A DNA stretch of 64,000 nucleotides from Dromiciops gliroides (Eukaryota; Chordata; Mammalia; Microbiotheria; Microbiotheriidae), in contig NC_057866.1 in NCBI RefSeq assembly GCF_019393635.1, positions 228,607,359 to 228,671,358 on the forward strand, given 5' to 3'. Under the pieces are notes generated by a model. The model saw only the letters and a list, made by a program, of their open reading frames with translations. It had not been told where the DNA came from and searched no databases. Numbering within the stretch: the first letter of the stretch is position 1; every line of letters begins with the position of its first letter. Shown here in pieces: positions 1 to 10,801 of the stretch. Position numbers and translations under genes: made by a program.

Positions 1-902
1 ATTGCTATTTATAAGTCAAATCAAAAAAGGTACTAGAAGGATGGCTCATAGGTTTTGTCTTTGGAGAGGCAGATATGGTCAAATTGGTGAAGAGTATAAA
101 CAAAAAGACCAGTAGTCTTTTGCACAAGATAATGAAGTAGACACATTTATTGAGAAACTCAGTAAGACCCTCTGATAATTTGGTTACTTCAAACAAAAGA
201 TATATACTTTACAGGGAAAAGCAGTGAAAAGTATATCAGAAAATATATCTCAGAATCAACAAGTCAAAGCCACCAAAGGTTCGTAGCCTATCCAAAAATC
301 TCATATATTTCAACTCCTTTATTCAAAAAGAGATTTGGAAGATACTGGGCAAAACACAGTATAACATTATCAAAAGAAAACAAAATTCCAGAAACAACTG
401 ATAGTAGTAGCAGGGGCTGCTGGGAAGTGTAGTTTTTCCAACTAGAAGGAAAGACTAAAGGATAGCTAGAGGTAGGAACTGGGTGGGAGAGAGGAAGCGG
501 TGAACTTTGGAGATGCTTAGAAAGGGATTGTTGCCAGTGATGGAGGCCAATTGGAAGTCAAGGGCACTGCTACCCCAGATTTGAATATAGAACTATATTT
601 GATTATGAACAGCTGGAGCCCTCATCTGGCTCACTGATATGCTTAAGGAGTGATTCTGTCTGGACAAAACTTATTTGCCTGAATGTGCCTGCCTCTTATT
701 TCCCCTCTAAATTTTATTTTCCAAATGAAAACTTGCCTTTTCTCTCTCCTATCTTTTCTCCCCCTTCCTCCCCACCCCAATCAAGAAAAACAAAACACTA
801 GTCGTGGTAAAGTAAAGCACATTTCCACACTGGCCATGTCTAAAAAGAAGATGTCTCAATCTGCACTCTGAATCCATCACCTCTATCAGGAGGGTTTCAT
901 CA
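1..902. other. intergenic DNA, nothing recognised
   Basis: AT-rich sequence without a repeat or gene that I recognise. The short open frames show no family features. Confidence 0.4.
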
Positions 903-1690
903 TGGGTCCTCTAGAATCCTGGTTGATCCTTGTGTTGGTCAGAGTTCCTAGGTCTTTCAAAGTTGTTTTTACAATATTGTTCCATAAAAATTATTCTCCT
1001 AGTTCTGCTCAGTTCACTCTGCATCAGTTCTTACAAGTCTTTCTAGATTTTTCTGAAACCATGTTTTATTATTTTTTTACAGTACAATGGTATGCCATCA
1101 TATTGATATACCACAACTTGTTGAGTCATTCCCCAATTAATGGGCAACCAGTCTCCAATTCTTTGCCACCACAAAAAGAGCTGTTCTAAATACATTGTAC
1201 CTGTGTATCCTTTTCTTCTTTCTTTGAACTCTTTGGAGTATAGATCTAAAGTGGTATGGATAGTGGTATAGACCTAGTAGTGGGTAAAAGGGTATGCACA
1301 ATTTTTTTTTAATTTTTAAATTTTTTTTAGTAAGGCAATTGGGGCTAAATGACTTGCCCAGGGTCACACAGCTAGTAAGTGTTAAGTGTCTGAGGCCGGA
1401 TTTGAACTCAGGTATTCCCGAATCCAGGGCTCTATCCACTGCGCCATCTAGCTGCCCCGGGTATGCACAATTTAACAGCATTTGAGTACAGCTCCAAATT
1501 CCTTTCCAGAAGGGTTGGACCAGTTCACAGCTCTACCAACAATGCATTAACCTGTTTTCCCACAGCCCCTCCAACATGTCATCTTTGCTAATCTGATGTG
1601 TGTGAGGTTGATCCTCAAGATTGTTTTGATTTGTATTCCTCTGATAATTAATGAAATAGCATTTTTAAATGTACTTGCCTCTGAATTTCA
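903..1690 (-). mobile_element. L1 3' end fragment, antisense, split by a SINE
   Basis: Reads as the reverse complement of the marsupial L1 ORF2 end. It shows the segments TTGTTGAGTCATTCCCCAAT, TCTTTGCCACCACAAAAAGA and TCCAGAAGGGTTGGACCAGT, which recur in the opposite orientation at 14867, 22628, 51745 and 57600-58100. The frame is broken by many stops. A WSINE copy interrupts it at 1304-1458. Confidence 0.75.
1304..1458 (-). mobile_element. WSINE-type tRNA-derived SINE
   Basis: Antisense copy from a T tract through CAGGGTCACACAGCTAGTAA to TAGCTGCCCC. It is flanked by a perfect 15-bp target duplication, GGGTATGCACAATTT (1289-1303 and 1459-1473), and sits inside the L1 fragment. As in all copies here, the tRNA-like head carries Pol III A-box-like (TGGCGCAGTGG) and B-box-like (GTTCAAATCC) sequences. 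Confidence 0.92.
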
Positions 1691-2069
1691 CAAATATTCA
1701 ACATAAATAGCTTCCTGAAAGAGGGGAGGGAGACAGGTAAACATGGATCCCTAAGACCAATTGCTCTGGACTTTAAAGAAAAAAAAATGACGAGTCTTTA
1801 TAAAACTCTCTGGTGACATAAAAGGTAGGGCTTCAGTAGAAACCTACTTGCAAAACCTTATGCAAGACTATGGTGAGGTAAAAAAAAAGTTTTTAGAAAG
1901 CTTAATATGAGATTCAATGAAATCATATCACCCTAAGGGAATGCTAAAGAGAGCATTTAAATAGGAATCTGGAAGGAGGAAAACAAAACAAGGAAAAATG
2001 GAAGAGATATGCCAACATTTCTCGAACATATATTTATCAATGAAAAGTAGTCATCATATTTGGATTCTA

Positions 2070-2560
2070 GCAGCTCAGTTCCTGATGAATATATACTGCA
2101 GTAGAAATTGAGCTAAAGAAAACCAAAACAGTAAAATCATCTGGACCAGACCACGCATACACTAGAAAGGTCTGTTCTGTAGGTGATGCAATTTTGCAGG
2201 GTTTGTGGGATTGATTCTCAACATATTTGAAATGGGAAAAAAAATCATGGACAGCATTATTATATATCTTTTTTTTTTTTTTGGCAGGGCAATGGGGCTT
2301 AAGTGACTTGCCCAAGGTCACACAGCTAGTAAGTGTCAAGTGTCTGAGGCCTAATTTGAACTCAGGAACTACTGAATCCAGGGCCGGTGCTTTATCCACT
2401 GTGCCACCTAGCCGCCCTGACAGCATTATTAACTAAACTGGGTGATTGAGAGGCTATCAATAATTACCATCTGATGGGTCTATTTTGTTCTGTTTTCAAG
2501 TATTTGGTTGAGAGATTAGGCTTGTTTTGCTTAGTCAAGAATATGGATCCTAGAGTAATA
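2070..2560 (+). pseudogene. degenerate LINE reverse transcriptase fragment, RTE-like
   Basis: Broken translations in several frames resemble reverse transcriptase blocks: a lysine-rich GKSSGPD-like motif near 2130-2150 and an NYxxxGLFCSVFKYL-like block near 2465-2510, as in the NYRPI..LLSVIYK motif of LINE polymerases. The block order fits an RTE/BovB-type or related LINE. It is decayed, interrupted by a SINE, and the family is uncertain. Confidence 0.4.
2263..2418 (-). mobile_element. WSINE-type SINE
   Basis: Antisense copy with a long T tract at the left end and TAGCCGCCCT at the right. It is flanked by the 13-bp duplication GACAGCATTATTA at 2250-2262 and 2419-2431. Confidence 0.9.
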
Positions 2561-2622
2561 GTTAGAAATTTCAAAGTAGACAGGAACTTGGTGTATGCAA
2601 AAGATTCCTAGTAATTACAGAA

Positions 2623-2873
2623 ACAGCTAGGTGGCGCAGTGGATAGAGTGCTGGGCCTGGAGTTAGAAAGATAAATCTTTTTGGGTTCAAATCTGGCCTT
2701 AGACACTTACTAGCTATGTGGCCCAAAGGGAAGTCACTTAAGTCCATTTGCCTCAGTTTCCTCATCTGTGAAATGAACTGGAGAAGGAAATGGAAAATCA
2801 CTCCAGTATTGTTACCAAGAAATCCCCAAATGGGGTATAAAGAGTTGGACATGACTGAAATGACTGGACAATA
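2623..2873 (+). mobile_element. MAR1-like marsupial CORE-SINE, long form
   Basis: Same tRNA-like head as the short SINE (AGCTAGGTGGCGCAGTGG), continued by the core CCTCAGTTTCCTCATCTGTG and the tail CTGGAGAAGGAAATGG..CAAATGGGGTATAAAGAGTTGGACATGACTG. The tail separates this family from the short WSINE, which ends at CACTTAACCC. Confidence 0.8.
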
Positions 2874-3097
2874 GCTTTCCAAAAGTGAATGTGATTGCTT
2901 TGGCAGGTAAAGGTCCCTTACACTAGATCTTTAAGTAAAGGCTGGACAATAATGTGTCTAGAAGGATCAGAGGACAATAGGATCATCAATCCAGAGCTGG
3001 AAAAAAAAAAAACAACCCATAGTAGCTACCTAGACCCTCCTCATATTTATAGATAAGGTCACTAAGGTTCAAAGAGGTTAAATGACTTGTCTGATAT

Positions 3098-3511
3098 CAT
3101 CATCATCATAGCTAATATTTATATAGCATCCACTATGTGCCAGGGACTGTGCTAAGTACTTCACAAATATCTCATTTGGGGGCAGCTAGGTGGCGCAGTG
3201 GATAGAGCACCGGCCCTGGAGTCAGGAGTACCTGGGTTCAAATCCGGCCTCAGACACTTAATACTTACTAGCTGTGTGACCCTGGGCAAGTCACTTAACC
3301 CCAATTGCCTCACTAAAAAAAAAAAATAAAAATAAACAAAACAAAACAAACATCTCATTTGACCCTCACAACCCTGGGATGTAGATGCTATTATTACCCC
3401 CATTTTGCAGAAGATGAAACAGACAGCTGTTTAGTAATTTGCCCAGGGTCATCCAGTTAATGCTTTGAACTCAGGTCTTCCAGACTCCAGACCCAATTGT
3501 GCCACCTAGAA
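3098..3511 (-). mobile_element. MIR/CORE-SINE copy, antisense, split by a younger SINE
   Basis: Carries the hallmark antisense order CTATGTGCCAGGGACTGTGC, TCATTTGACCCTCACAACC, CCCATTTTGCAGAAGATGAA, TTTGCCCAGGGTCA. The unit is cut at 3177/3352 by a WSINE insertion, so it is the older element. Confidence 0.75.
3178..3351 (+). mobile_element. WSINE-type SINE inside a MIR-like SINE
   Basis: A full head (GGGGCAGCTAGGTGGCGCAG) through CACTTAACCCCAATTGCC and an A-rich tail with ACAAA repeats. The flanking duplication ATCTCATTT is at 3169-3177 and 3352-3360. Confidence 0.92.
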
Positions 3512-4289
3512 GCCTTGGAACCACAAAGCTAACTAGGAGAGTCTTTATTGGAACCCACATCTACTGACACCAAACCAAGTGCTCATTCTACTATACAACA
3601 TTGACTTTATATCTTAGGCTCTTATTCAAGTACTAGTTGGAAGACTGGTCTGAAGTCTCTAACTCCGAGGTATTGTGATTTTGTATTTCTACAAAAAGAG
3701 GAAAGTTACTTAAAGCAGCCAAAGTAGACACAGACATTTTTGATGGACATGTATGGAAGAGGGAGAGACAGTCAGGCTATGGAGAATGACTAAAAATAGC
3801 ATGGTCTCATGGCAATAATATCAGGGACGCTAACATAAAAATGAACTGCCAAGGTAAGCTAATGACCACAAAATGGTTTTGCTTTCTTTTATAAAAACTA
3901 TTCTTGGGGAAAGTGTAGGATAGACAAAAAAGAAGACAAAAGCCTGCTGCTCAGGATGGATGGGACAGTGATAATAAATAATGAAGATGAGGCAATATCA
4001 TTCAACTTATTAATCTTTGAACCAGAAAGGATAGAAAAATGGTTAACAAGGAATTGAAGTCTAAGATTGGGGGAGACATTAAGAGAGTCATTAACTGCCA
4101 TGGATGAATGCAAGTCAAAAAGCACAAACTGCATGGTGGGGTATGGGAGCACTAGCTATGCAATTATGTAATATATAACATATAACTGTTGAGTCATCAT
4201 TAATGATCTCTGAAAAACTACAAATGAGGCTAGTGCTTTAGAATTAGAAAATAACAAACAATCTGATTTTCAAAAAGGGGAAGAGGGTA

Positions 4290-4570
4290 TTGTATTCAAT
4301 CCTAGTTGCCACATTTCAGAAAAGACACTGGCAAGGTGGATGAGAAGGGTGACCAGAATGTTGAAGAGGCTGGAGATCATGTGTAGTCAGTTGAAGGGAG
4401 TAGAGATGTTTCACCTGGAAAAGATATGAGGGAGAATGGGGAAGGGTGCACAGAGAACATGATAACCATTTCAAATATGGCTATGACACATTAAAGTGGT
4501 CAGGCTGGTTCTCAGTGGTCCCAGAAGTCAGAACTACATCAATAGAATTGAAGAGGGCAGATTTGGGTCA
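4290..4570 (+). mobile_element. CR1/L3-type LINE 3' fragment
   Basis: A decayed copy with the recognisable order GGTGACCAGAATGTTGAAGA, CACCTGGAAAAGATATGAGG, ATGATAACCATTTCAAATAT and CAGAAGTCAGAACTACATC, which matches the 3' part of L3/CR1 LINEs in mammals. No intact frame remains. Confidence 0.5.
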
Positions 4571-4630
4571 AAGGTGGCAAACCTGCTGCCTCTCTTCTCT
4601 CCAATACATCTTTTCCATATTTCCAATAAG

Positions 4631-5226
4631 TCTGTGATCCCAATTGATTTATGGCTTTTGTGAGAAAAAAATGGGATTTGCTAATGCCCAAAGGCCCCAC
4701 CTGGAGGGGATTGATTTGGATTGATTGAGAGTGATTGACTTTGCTGATTAACCTACTTAAAGTTGACTTGATTGAAGCCACACCTGCCTGGCCCTCAAGA
4801 GTATTGTTCCCAGAAGCTGTAGACTCAGAACCCCTCCCCGCCACTCCTAACTAACTAAAGGAAGTTAACTAAAGACCACCTTCAAGTCACATCAAACAAT
4901 GGACTTGAACGCTACCAGCCAATTAGCTTGGGGCAGTGTGTGGGGCCACCTCTCTTGGGGACCTGCAGGAAGCTTCCACTCTGACAGGCACAGGATCTTC
5001 CTCTTTGTGGCTGGAGCTCCAAAGTGGTGGCAGGAGATTTGGGAGAAGAGGAGCAGGCCAGGTTGAACCCTTATCTCTCCTCTAGGGTAGGCAGGCTTTC
5101 ATGTTTTTCTGAACTCCTCGTGTTTTCTCTTTACTCTTCAATAAATGCTAAATGCCCAAAGACTTGGTGCTAAAGTTTCTAATTTGTAAGTAAACCCTAG
5201 CTATTTTTCCCTACACTGGGGACAGG
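4631..5226 (+). mobile_element. LTR-like element, probable solo retroviral LTR
   Basis: A unit of about 595 bp opening TCTGTGATCCC and closing GGGGACAGG, bracketed by the 6-bp repeat AATAAG (4625-4630 and 5227-5232). It has AATAAA at 5140-5145 followed by short U5-like DNA, as in LTRs. No internal retroviral region follows, so it looks like a solo LTR. The exact ends are unsure because the bases next to the repeats are not a clean TG..CA. Confidence 0.55.
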
Positions 5227-5379
5227 AATAAGGTGACCACACATTGAGTTTTAACCATCACACTTCTCAGATTGTGACTTTTGTCTGTGTCCTCAGGGGG
5301 TCCACTTCATGTATAGCGTCTTCAGCTCTTGACATTGGAGACAAATGGAACACGGATTTATCTGTTTTTCTTTGCTCTA

Positions 5380-5860
5380 TCAAATTAATCTTCCTAATGT
5401 ACAAGCCTGACCTTGTCAGTACCCTGCTTAAGAAAACAAAAAAATCCTATAAATGTCTCTTAAAATATCTGGCTTCTGTGTACTTCTTGAGTCACTTTCA
5501 AATTACTCTCCTTCATGCACTTAATGACCTAGCCAAACTGCACGACTAGTTTCTTGAGTTTGACGTTCCATCTCCTGTCTTGGCTTTTGCACAAGGGGCC
5601 CTCCGTACCTGATTTGGACTCATTTCCTCTTCAGCTCCATCTTCAAGAATCCTCATTTCCCCCTAAGACTCAGTTCAATGACCACCTCCTGCATGAGAAG
5701 CTATCTTGGAAGAGAGATCTTTTCTCTCCACAAATTACCTTGTACTTGTGTCTCCTCTCCTTCCTCACCCCAGCAGAATGTATGTTCCATGAAGGCAGAT
5801 CCTTTTGTGTTTTGGTATGGTCAGCATCAGAATGCCTCATATGTAAAAGATTCTTTAAAA
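5380..5860 (+). mobile_element. L2 LINE 3' region
   Basis: The order of motifs fits an L2 end: CTGCTTAAGAAAACAAAAAAA-like, CACTTAATGACCTAGCCAAA, TTGCACAAGGGGCC, CTCAGTTCAATGACCACCTCC and GTATGTTCCATGAAGGCAGA. It is heavily diverged, with no usable frame. Confidence 0.55.
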
Positions 5861-5905
5861 ATATTAGATGGAATTTAGTCATTCAGATGTTGAATGGGTT
5901 ATTTT

Positions 5906-6017
5906 AGGAGGTGGTAGTTTCCTCTTTCCTGGAGGTCTTCAAGTAGAGGAATTTCCTGCTCAAATACAAACTGGACTATATGACTTCTGAGGGTGCTTTC
6001 AACCCAAAGATTCTGTG
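5906..6017 (+). mobile_element. CR1/L3-type LINE terminal fragment
   Basis: TCCTGGAGGTCTTCAAGTAG..TGGACTATATGACTTCTGAG..CAAAGATTCTGTGA is the typical terminal segment of CR1/L3 elements. The same ending recurs at 28615-28682. Confidence 0.55.
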
Positions 6018-6059
6018 ATATGTTGTTTGAATTTTCCACAATACGTAAGATGGTATAGT

Positions 6060-6735
6060 GGAGTCACAGGATGTGCCAGTCAACAAGTACTTATTAAGCA
6101 CCAAAGAAAAGCAAAAGTCCCTGTTCTCAAGGAGCTCACAGTCTAATGGGGGAGACAACATGTAAACAACTATGTACAAACAGTATATACACAGGATAAA
6201 TTGAGGGATAATCTCAGAAGGATGCCACTAAGACAGAGGAGAGATTTTAAATGGGACTTAGAGGAAGCCAGTGAAGCCAGAAAGTGGAGGTAATGACAGA
6301 ATTTCGGGGATGGGGGACAGACAGTGGAAATGCCCAGTCAGGAGATGGAGTGTCTTGTCCAAAGACCAAAAAAGGGGCCAGTGTCACCGGATCACGAATT
6401 ATGAGGTTAGATTTAAAGTGTAGAGGCAACTAGGTGGTGCAGTGGATAAAGGCACTGGCCCTAGATTCAGGAGGACTTGAGTTCAAATCCAGCCTCAGAC
6501 ACTTGACACTTACTAGTTGTATGACCCTGGGCAAGTCACTTAACCCTCATTGCTCCGAAGGAAAAAAAAAGATTTAAAGTGTAAGAAAAGATGTTACAAA
6601 GGAGGCACTGACAGGACTTGGCAACAACTGGAGATGGGAAGAGCTGTATGAGTGTGAGGAGCCAAGGATGACACCTAGGGTGCAAGCCTTGGTGTTTAGG
6701 AGAATGATGGTGATGCCCTCAGCTTGGAGGTTTCA
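6060..6735 (+). repeat. ancient dispersed repeat, family not identified
   Basis: Contains CAACAAGTACTTATTAAGCACC and AGGAGCTCACAGTCTAATGG, also seen near 25780-25850 and 29270-29340, so it is a repeat family. The later part (CCAAGGATGACACC..GGTGATGCCC) follows the same family as far as I can judge. A SINE splits it at 6423-6569. Confidence 0.4.
6423..6569 (+). mobile_element. WSINE-type SINE
   Basis: Complete copy with a short A tail. The target duplication AGATTTAAAGTGTA is at 6409-6422 and from 6570. Confidence 0.9.
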
Positions 6736-6909
6736 CTAAGTGTGAAAACTTGGACAAGTCTGCCTTTTTGAGCCTCAGTTCTCTGTATCTACAAACAGGG
6801 ATGACTACATGTGTATTGGTTATATGTGTGCAAGTTGTAGCATGGATGAATGTCTACAGTCAACCTTGAGTTCTGATCATGTGTAAACCCTAAGAAAGAA
6901 ACAAACATT

Positions 6910-7062
6910 TCAGGGCAACTAGGTGACACAGTGAATAAAGCGCTGGCCCTGGATTCAGGAGGACCCGAGTTTAAATATAGCCTCAGACACTTGACACTTA
7001 CTACCTGTGTGACCCTGGGCAAGTCATTTAACTTCCACTGCCCCGCAAAAAAAAAGAAAATA
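6910..7062 (+). mobile_element. WSINE-type SINE, last before the SGMS2 3' end
   Basis: Complete copy. The flanking duplication AAAGAAACAAACATT is at 6895-6909 and 7063-7077. It marks the border of the repeat-free block that I assign to the SGMS2 3' UTR. Confidence 0.92.
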
Positions 7063-7658
7063 AAAGAAACAAACATTGTAACATTCCTGGATTTCCTAAA
7101 ATGTCCCCATCATACAAAGGGCCCATCTTGTAAATCTCTATGTGAGTATAAGGCAAGGTGATAATTTGATAATGATAATTTGTGAAGTTGATCACAAGCT
7201 GGTCCAGTTTCCTTTTCAACCCTTTAACAAATTTTGATGCTCAGAGGCCCCATTGCAGAGTCCTTGAAGGGAGCCCTCTTCAAGTATAAAATATACAGTT
7301 TAAGCCAGTCTTGCCACTGCCCAGTCCACTAATATGGTACTATGGTACATAGGGTACTATGTCAGCATGACTGACTGGAAGATAGTTCCCCTTAGGAGCT
7401 ACCTTAGTATACATCCTTGGGGCAAAGGCAATGGGATTCAGTATTGATTCTAGGAAATATCACAGACGCCCTTGCCAACTTCTCTATAGTCATTTTTCTT
7501 TATTTTTTGGTTATAAAAATCTCCAATAGTGTGTTTCCAAGAAACAAAGGCATTATTTGCAAAATTGGATAGGTAAACAGGCATCTTTCACATCTTTATA
7601 CACAAAGAAACACAATCATGATACTAATTTTGAAAATACTGTTCATTTCTCATTGTAG

Positions 7659-7664
7659 TTTATT
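7659..7664 (-). terminator. candidate distal polyadenylation signal of SGMS2
   Basis: AATAAA on the minus strand. About 40-60 nt further on lies GT-rich DNA (TGATTGTGTTTCTTTGTG at about 7601-7619), the usual arrangement around a cleavage site. It closes the repeat-free block. Confidence 0.5.
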
Positions 7665-10600
7665 GGGTAAATACAAAGTATATCATCTCATTTATAAAAT
7701 AAAACAAATAAAAAGCAAAACCAAAGGAATTAGAAATGGTGTGCACATTATCTATTCTTTGTAGTGCTGAAACATAAATTAGTTTAACTCACCATTAGGC
7801 ACTTAAAAAAAAGTGAAACTTTGGCATTTTAGGAGTATGTGTGTACTACATTCACACCCCTAAATTACAACTGAAATGTGTTTATACACAAAAAAAGCAG
7901 TCATGAAAAAATGCACTTCTAAAGATATTGAACTATTTCCTCATTTCTTTCTTTCCCTAAAAAACCCTGAAAATGAATTCCACTCATTAGATTAATGTTT
8001 ATGGTACTTTGGGGTAGGAAACAAGAGCATCTAACATTTATATTATGATTTTTGATTAAAATGTGAGCACATTTAATAAAACTATAAGTTATATAATAGC
8101 ATATAGTATATATTTATCCTTTTTATAATGAAAAATATTTGTCAGGAAAATAACATACTCTAGAATAGACCTAAAATTATACTTTTACAAGGCACTTAAC
8201 ACATTGAAACAGTACAGTACATTTCCAAAAGAATATAGTTGGCTACCTCTTAAAATCTTTTTTTATGTAACATAACCATATGTTTTGCAGCATTATTCAT
8301 TGCATAGGAGGTAAATTAAATAAAGAATTCCAACTTGGCAATTAGATTAGCTTATGTGGATGGGTCCTTCCTTCCTTCTGAAAACAGCACAGTCTTAATT
8401 CATTAGACACAATAAAGACCTATTTCCATTCATGATTCATTTAGAACACACAGCATTAAGTGGGTACAATAGGTCATAATAAGCAGCAGGAAAATATCAA
8501 AGTAGGCACTTTTGCCAAACACAACTTTGACTGGGCCACTGACTTGATTTGCATTGTTTGGGGGGGCATTTATGCCAATATCACTGCTTTATAAACAAAA
8601 ATATCTTGTCAAGGCTAATTATTAGATGTGTTATAGCACTGAAATAGCATTGATAAAATATCACAAAAAATATCTTTCACAGGCACATAAAAGCAAAGTC
8701 ATCAAAACCTAGCATTTTGTGTAAAATATGCTTGGCTTAGTTATGTATTTTAAAATTTCAAGAGATTCTTCACACTTCCTTTAAAAATGCATAGCAGTAA
8801 GTGGTAAGACCAGCTTGAACCTGTAACTGTTTTCTAACTGTGCAAAACAAAAAAAATTCTTCAAATATATTTCAATTTGAAAAAATAAGTTGTGAGATCA
8901 TAGGGGGAAAAACAGTATGAAAAAGATGATAAGCTCGCCTTGACTATTTCAAAGCCAACAGAGGCAGTAAATGGGACAATCATGAAGCCTGGGGGATGCT
9001 GAGTTAAAGATGGTTTGAATGTTTTGAAAGTAGATGATCATGCATGCTAGGAGCACATCTATCTTACAGAAATTCCACTCAAAATGGATTTTGACCTTTC
9101 TCTAGACCAATTTAAACTTGCCATCGGAGTAACTTCTGTCTTCTGGGACTGCTGACAATGGTGGCAATTGAAGAGGTTCATTTGAAAAAAATAGACATGG
9201 AATAAAGGATTAGAAAGATAGTTTGGCTACCTTTGGAGGGGAAAGAAAATGTTTGGTTTGTTGGGGTTCTGGGCTTGTCATATGTGATATCTCCACAAGA
9301 GGGCAGTGGAATATACACCAAAGCCACCAGGGAACCTGGGTTCTGCCCAGTTCTACCTCAAAGAGGTCAATAAACTTTTCTTCAACTCTATGATTACCGC
9401 AGGTAGAACTCAATATGCCAGTTCATGAGATGTGAGGAAACGGGTTTGCTCCACTTTGAGAGATAGTGGGAAGGGTATTTACAGTTTGAAACAACTATTG
9501 TTCATATGAAATTCCATTCCAGAAGTTTCATACAGGAACCATGTATGGGCTTTGGAAGCAGGTTTTCCCTCTAAAGTTACTTCCATCTCGTTGGCTGGTT
9601 TATAGCAATAAACAGAACTGATGTGATACAGAGGAAGGTTAGGAGGGCAGTGCACCCAAGTTTTCAATTCCAAAGATGGCATCTGGGGCTGAATTCCAAC
9701 GTTTCCTTGCTGTGACTCAAATCCATTTCTCCTTCCTCTATTGCTTCCCTAAATGTTCCATATTAAAATGATAATGCTTAATGTTTGGGACATGCCCTTT
9801 CCTCATCCATCAAATTACAATACACAAAAGGAGCTTTTGAATGGTAGGAGACCCAGGTGTGAGGGCACAGATCTTCTGATGGACCCGAAAAGGGAACAGC
9901 AACATAATGGTCTTTATGATGGAGTTTTTATTTGGAATTGACCCAAATGGTCAAAGGAGCTGCAAAGGCTCTTATTAGATAATGTTAACTCTTAAAACTG
10001 AAACTGAGTTTGTGTAAGCCTAATCATTATGTCACCTGGAAAAAGTGGGGGATCCAAGCCATGTTCAGGACCAAGTGCAGCATCAGTGTATGTTTTCCAC
10101 TTCCATTAGCGATCCAATGGGAAAATCAATCCCCCAGTGTCTGGATAGCAGCAAAATATTTACAAGTCTTCTGGGACTATCTATTTTTCTTTTATGATTG
10201 GGGCAGCAGTGATTTTTAGTTCTTAGGGAGGGAAATGATTTCTAAGCAGACTATCCTGTTCCCTTCAGACATCTGACAATAAATAAAAGTTGTAATGAAA
10301 ATTTTGTGGAGCTAGGACTGGACACAACTCCACGTAGGCTACAGAGGTTTTTGTCTGTTCACTTCATTTAGAATGTGAGGTCAAACCCTTGTGTCTAAAA
10401 TCCTACCAAGAATGTTTAGGTTATAATTCTTATGTAAAGTGAGCTGACTGGAGGACAGTTAGTTCCCTTTGAATTAATCTGCATTTCCCACTACCAAGAG
10501 GCAGCAACACTAAAGACATTCAGAGAATTTTAGCACCAAGGATGATGACTGTTGTAGAGTGGGCAAAATTTTGTGCTTTGTTGAGAAAAACTGAAAGCAT

Positions 10601-10795
10601 CCAAACTTTATTTGTCCTGTCTCTCTATAAAGGCTGACTGGTCTTGCTAATAATGAAAATTGGATTATATTTTTCCATTAGAGGAAAGAAACATTTTCTC
10701 TTTTCTTCTTGGTGTTACTTCTACCCCCCCCACCCCCCAGTGTTAACAATGATTACTTTTACTGCAAATTTGGTTCCTTCTTTTTGCTGCTGGGC

Positions 10796-10801
10796 TTTAT
10801 T
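10796..10801 (-). terminator. candidate proximal polyadenylation signal of SGMS2
   Basis: AATAAA in the context CCAATAAAGCCC on the minus strand, about 1.36 kb after the stop codon. Use here would give a short 3' UTR form. A further AATAAA lies at 9927-9932. Confidence 0.3.

Noticed and set aside
3178-3260. tRNA gene from A-box/B-box-like sequence
   Set aside because: The tRNA-like heads belong to SINEs with target duplications and A tails; none folds as an isolated tRNA gene with proper ends.
5244-5907. Overlapping open frames of 101 and 117 codons as exons of a neighbouring gene such as CYP2U1
   Set aside because: The sequence matches an L2 3' region, and no P450 motif (heme-binding Cys region, ExxR) is present.
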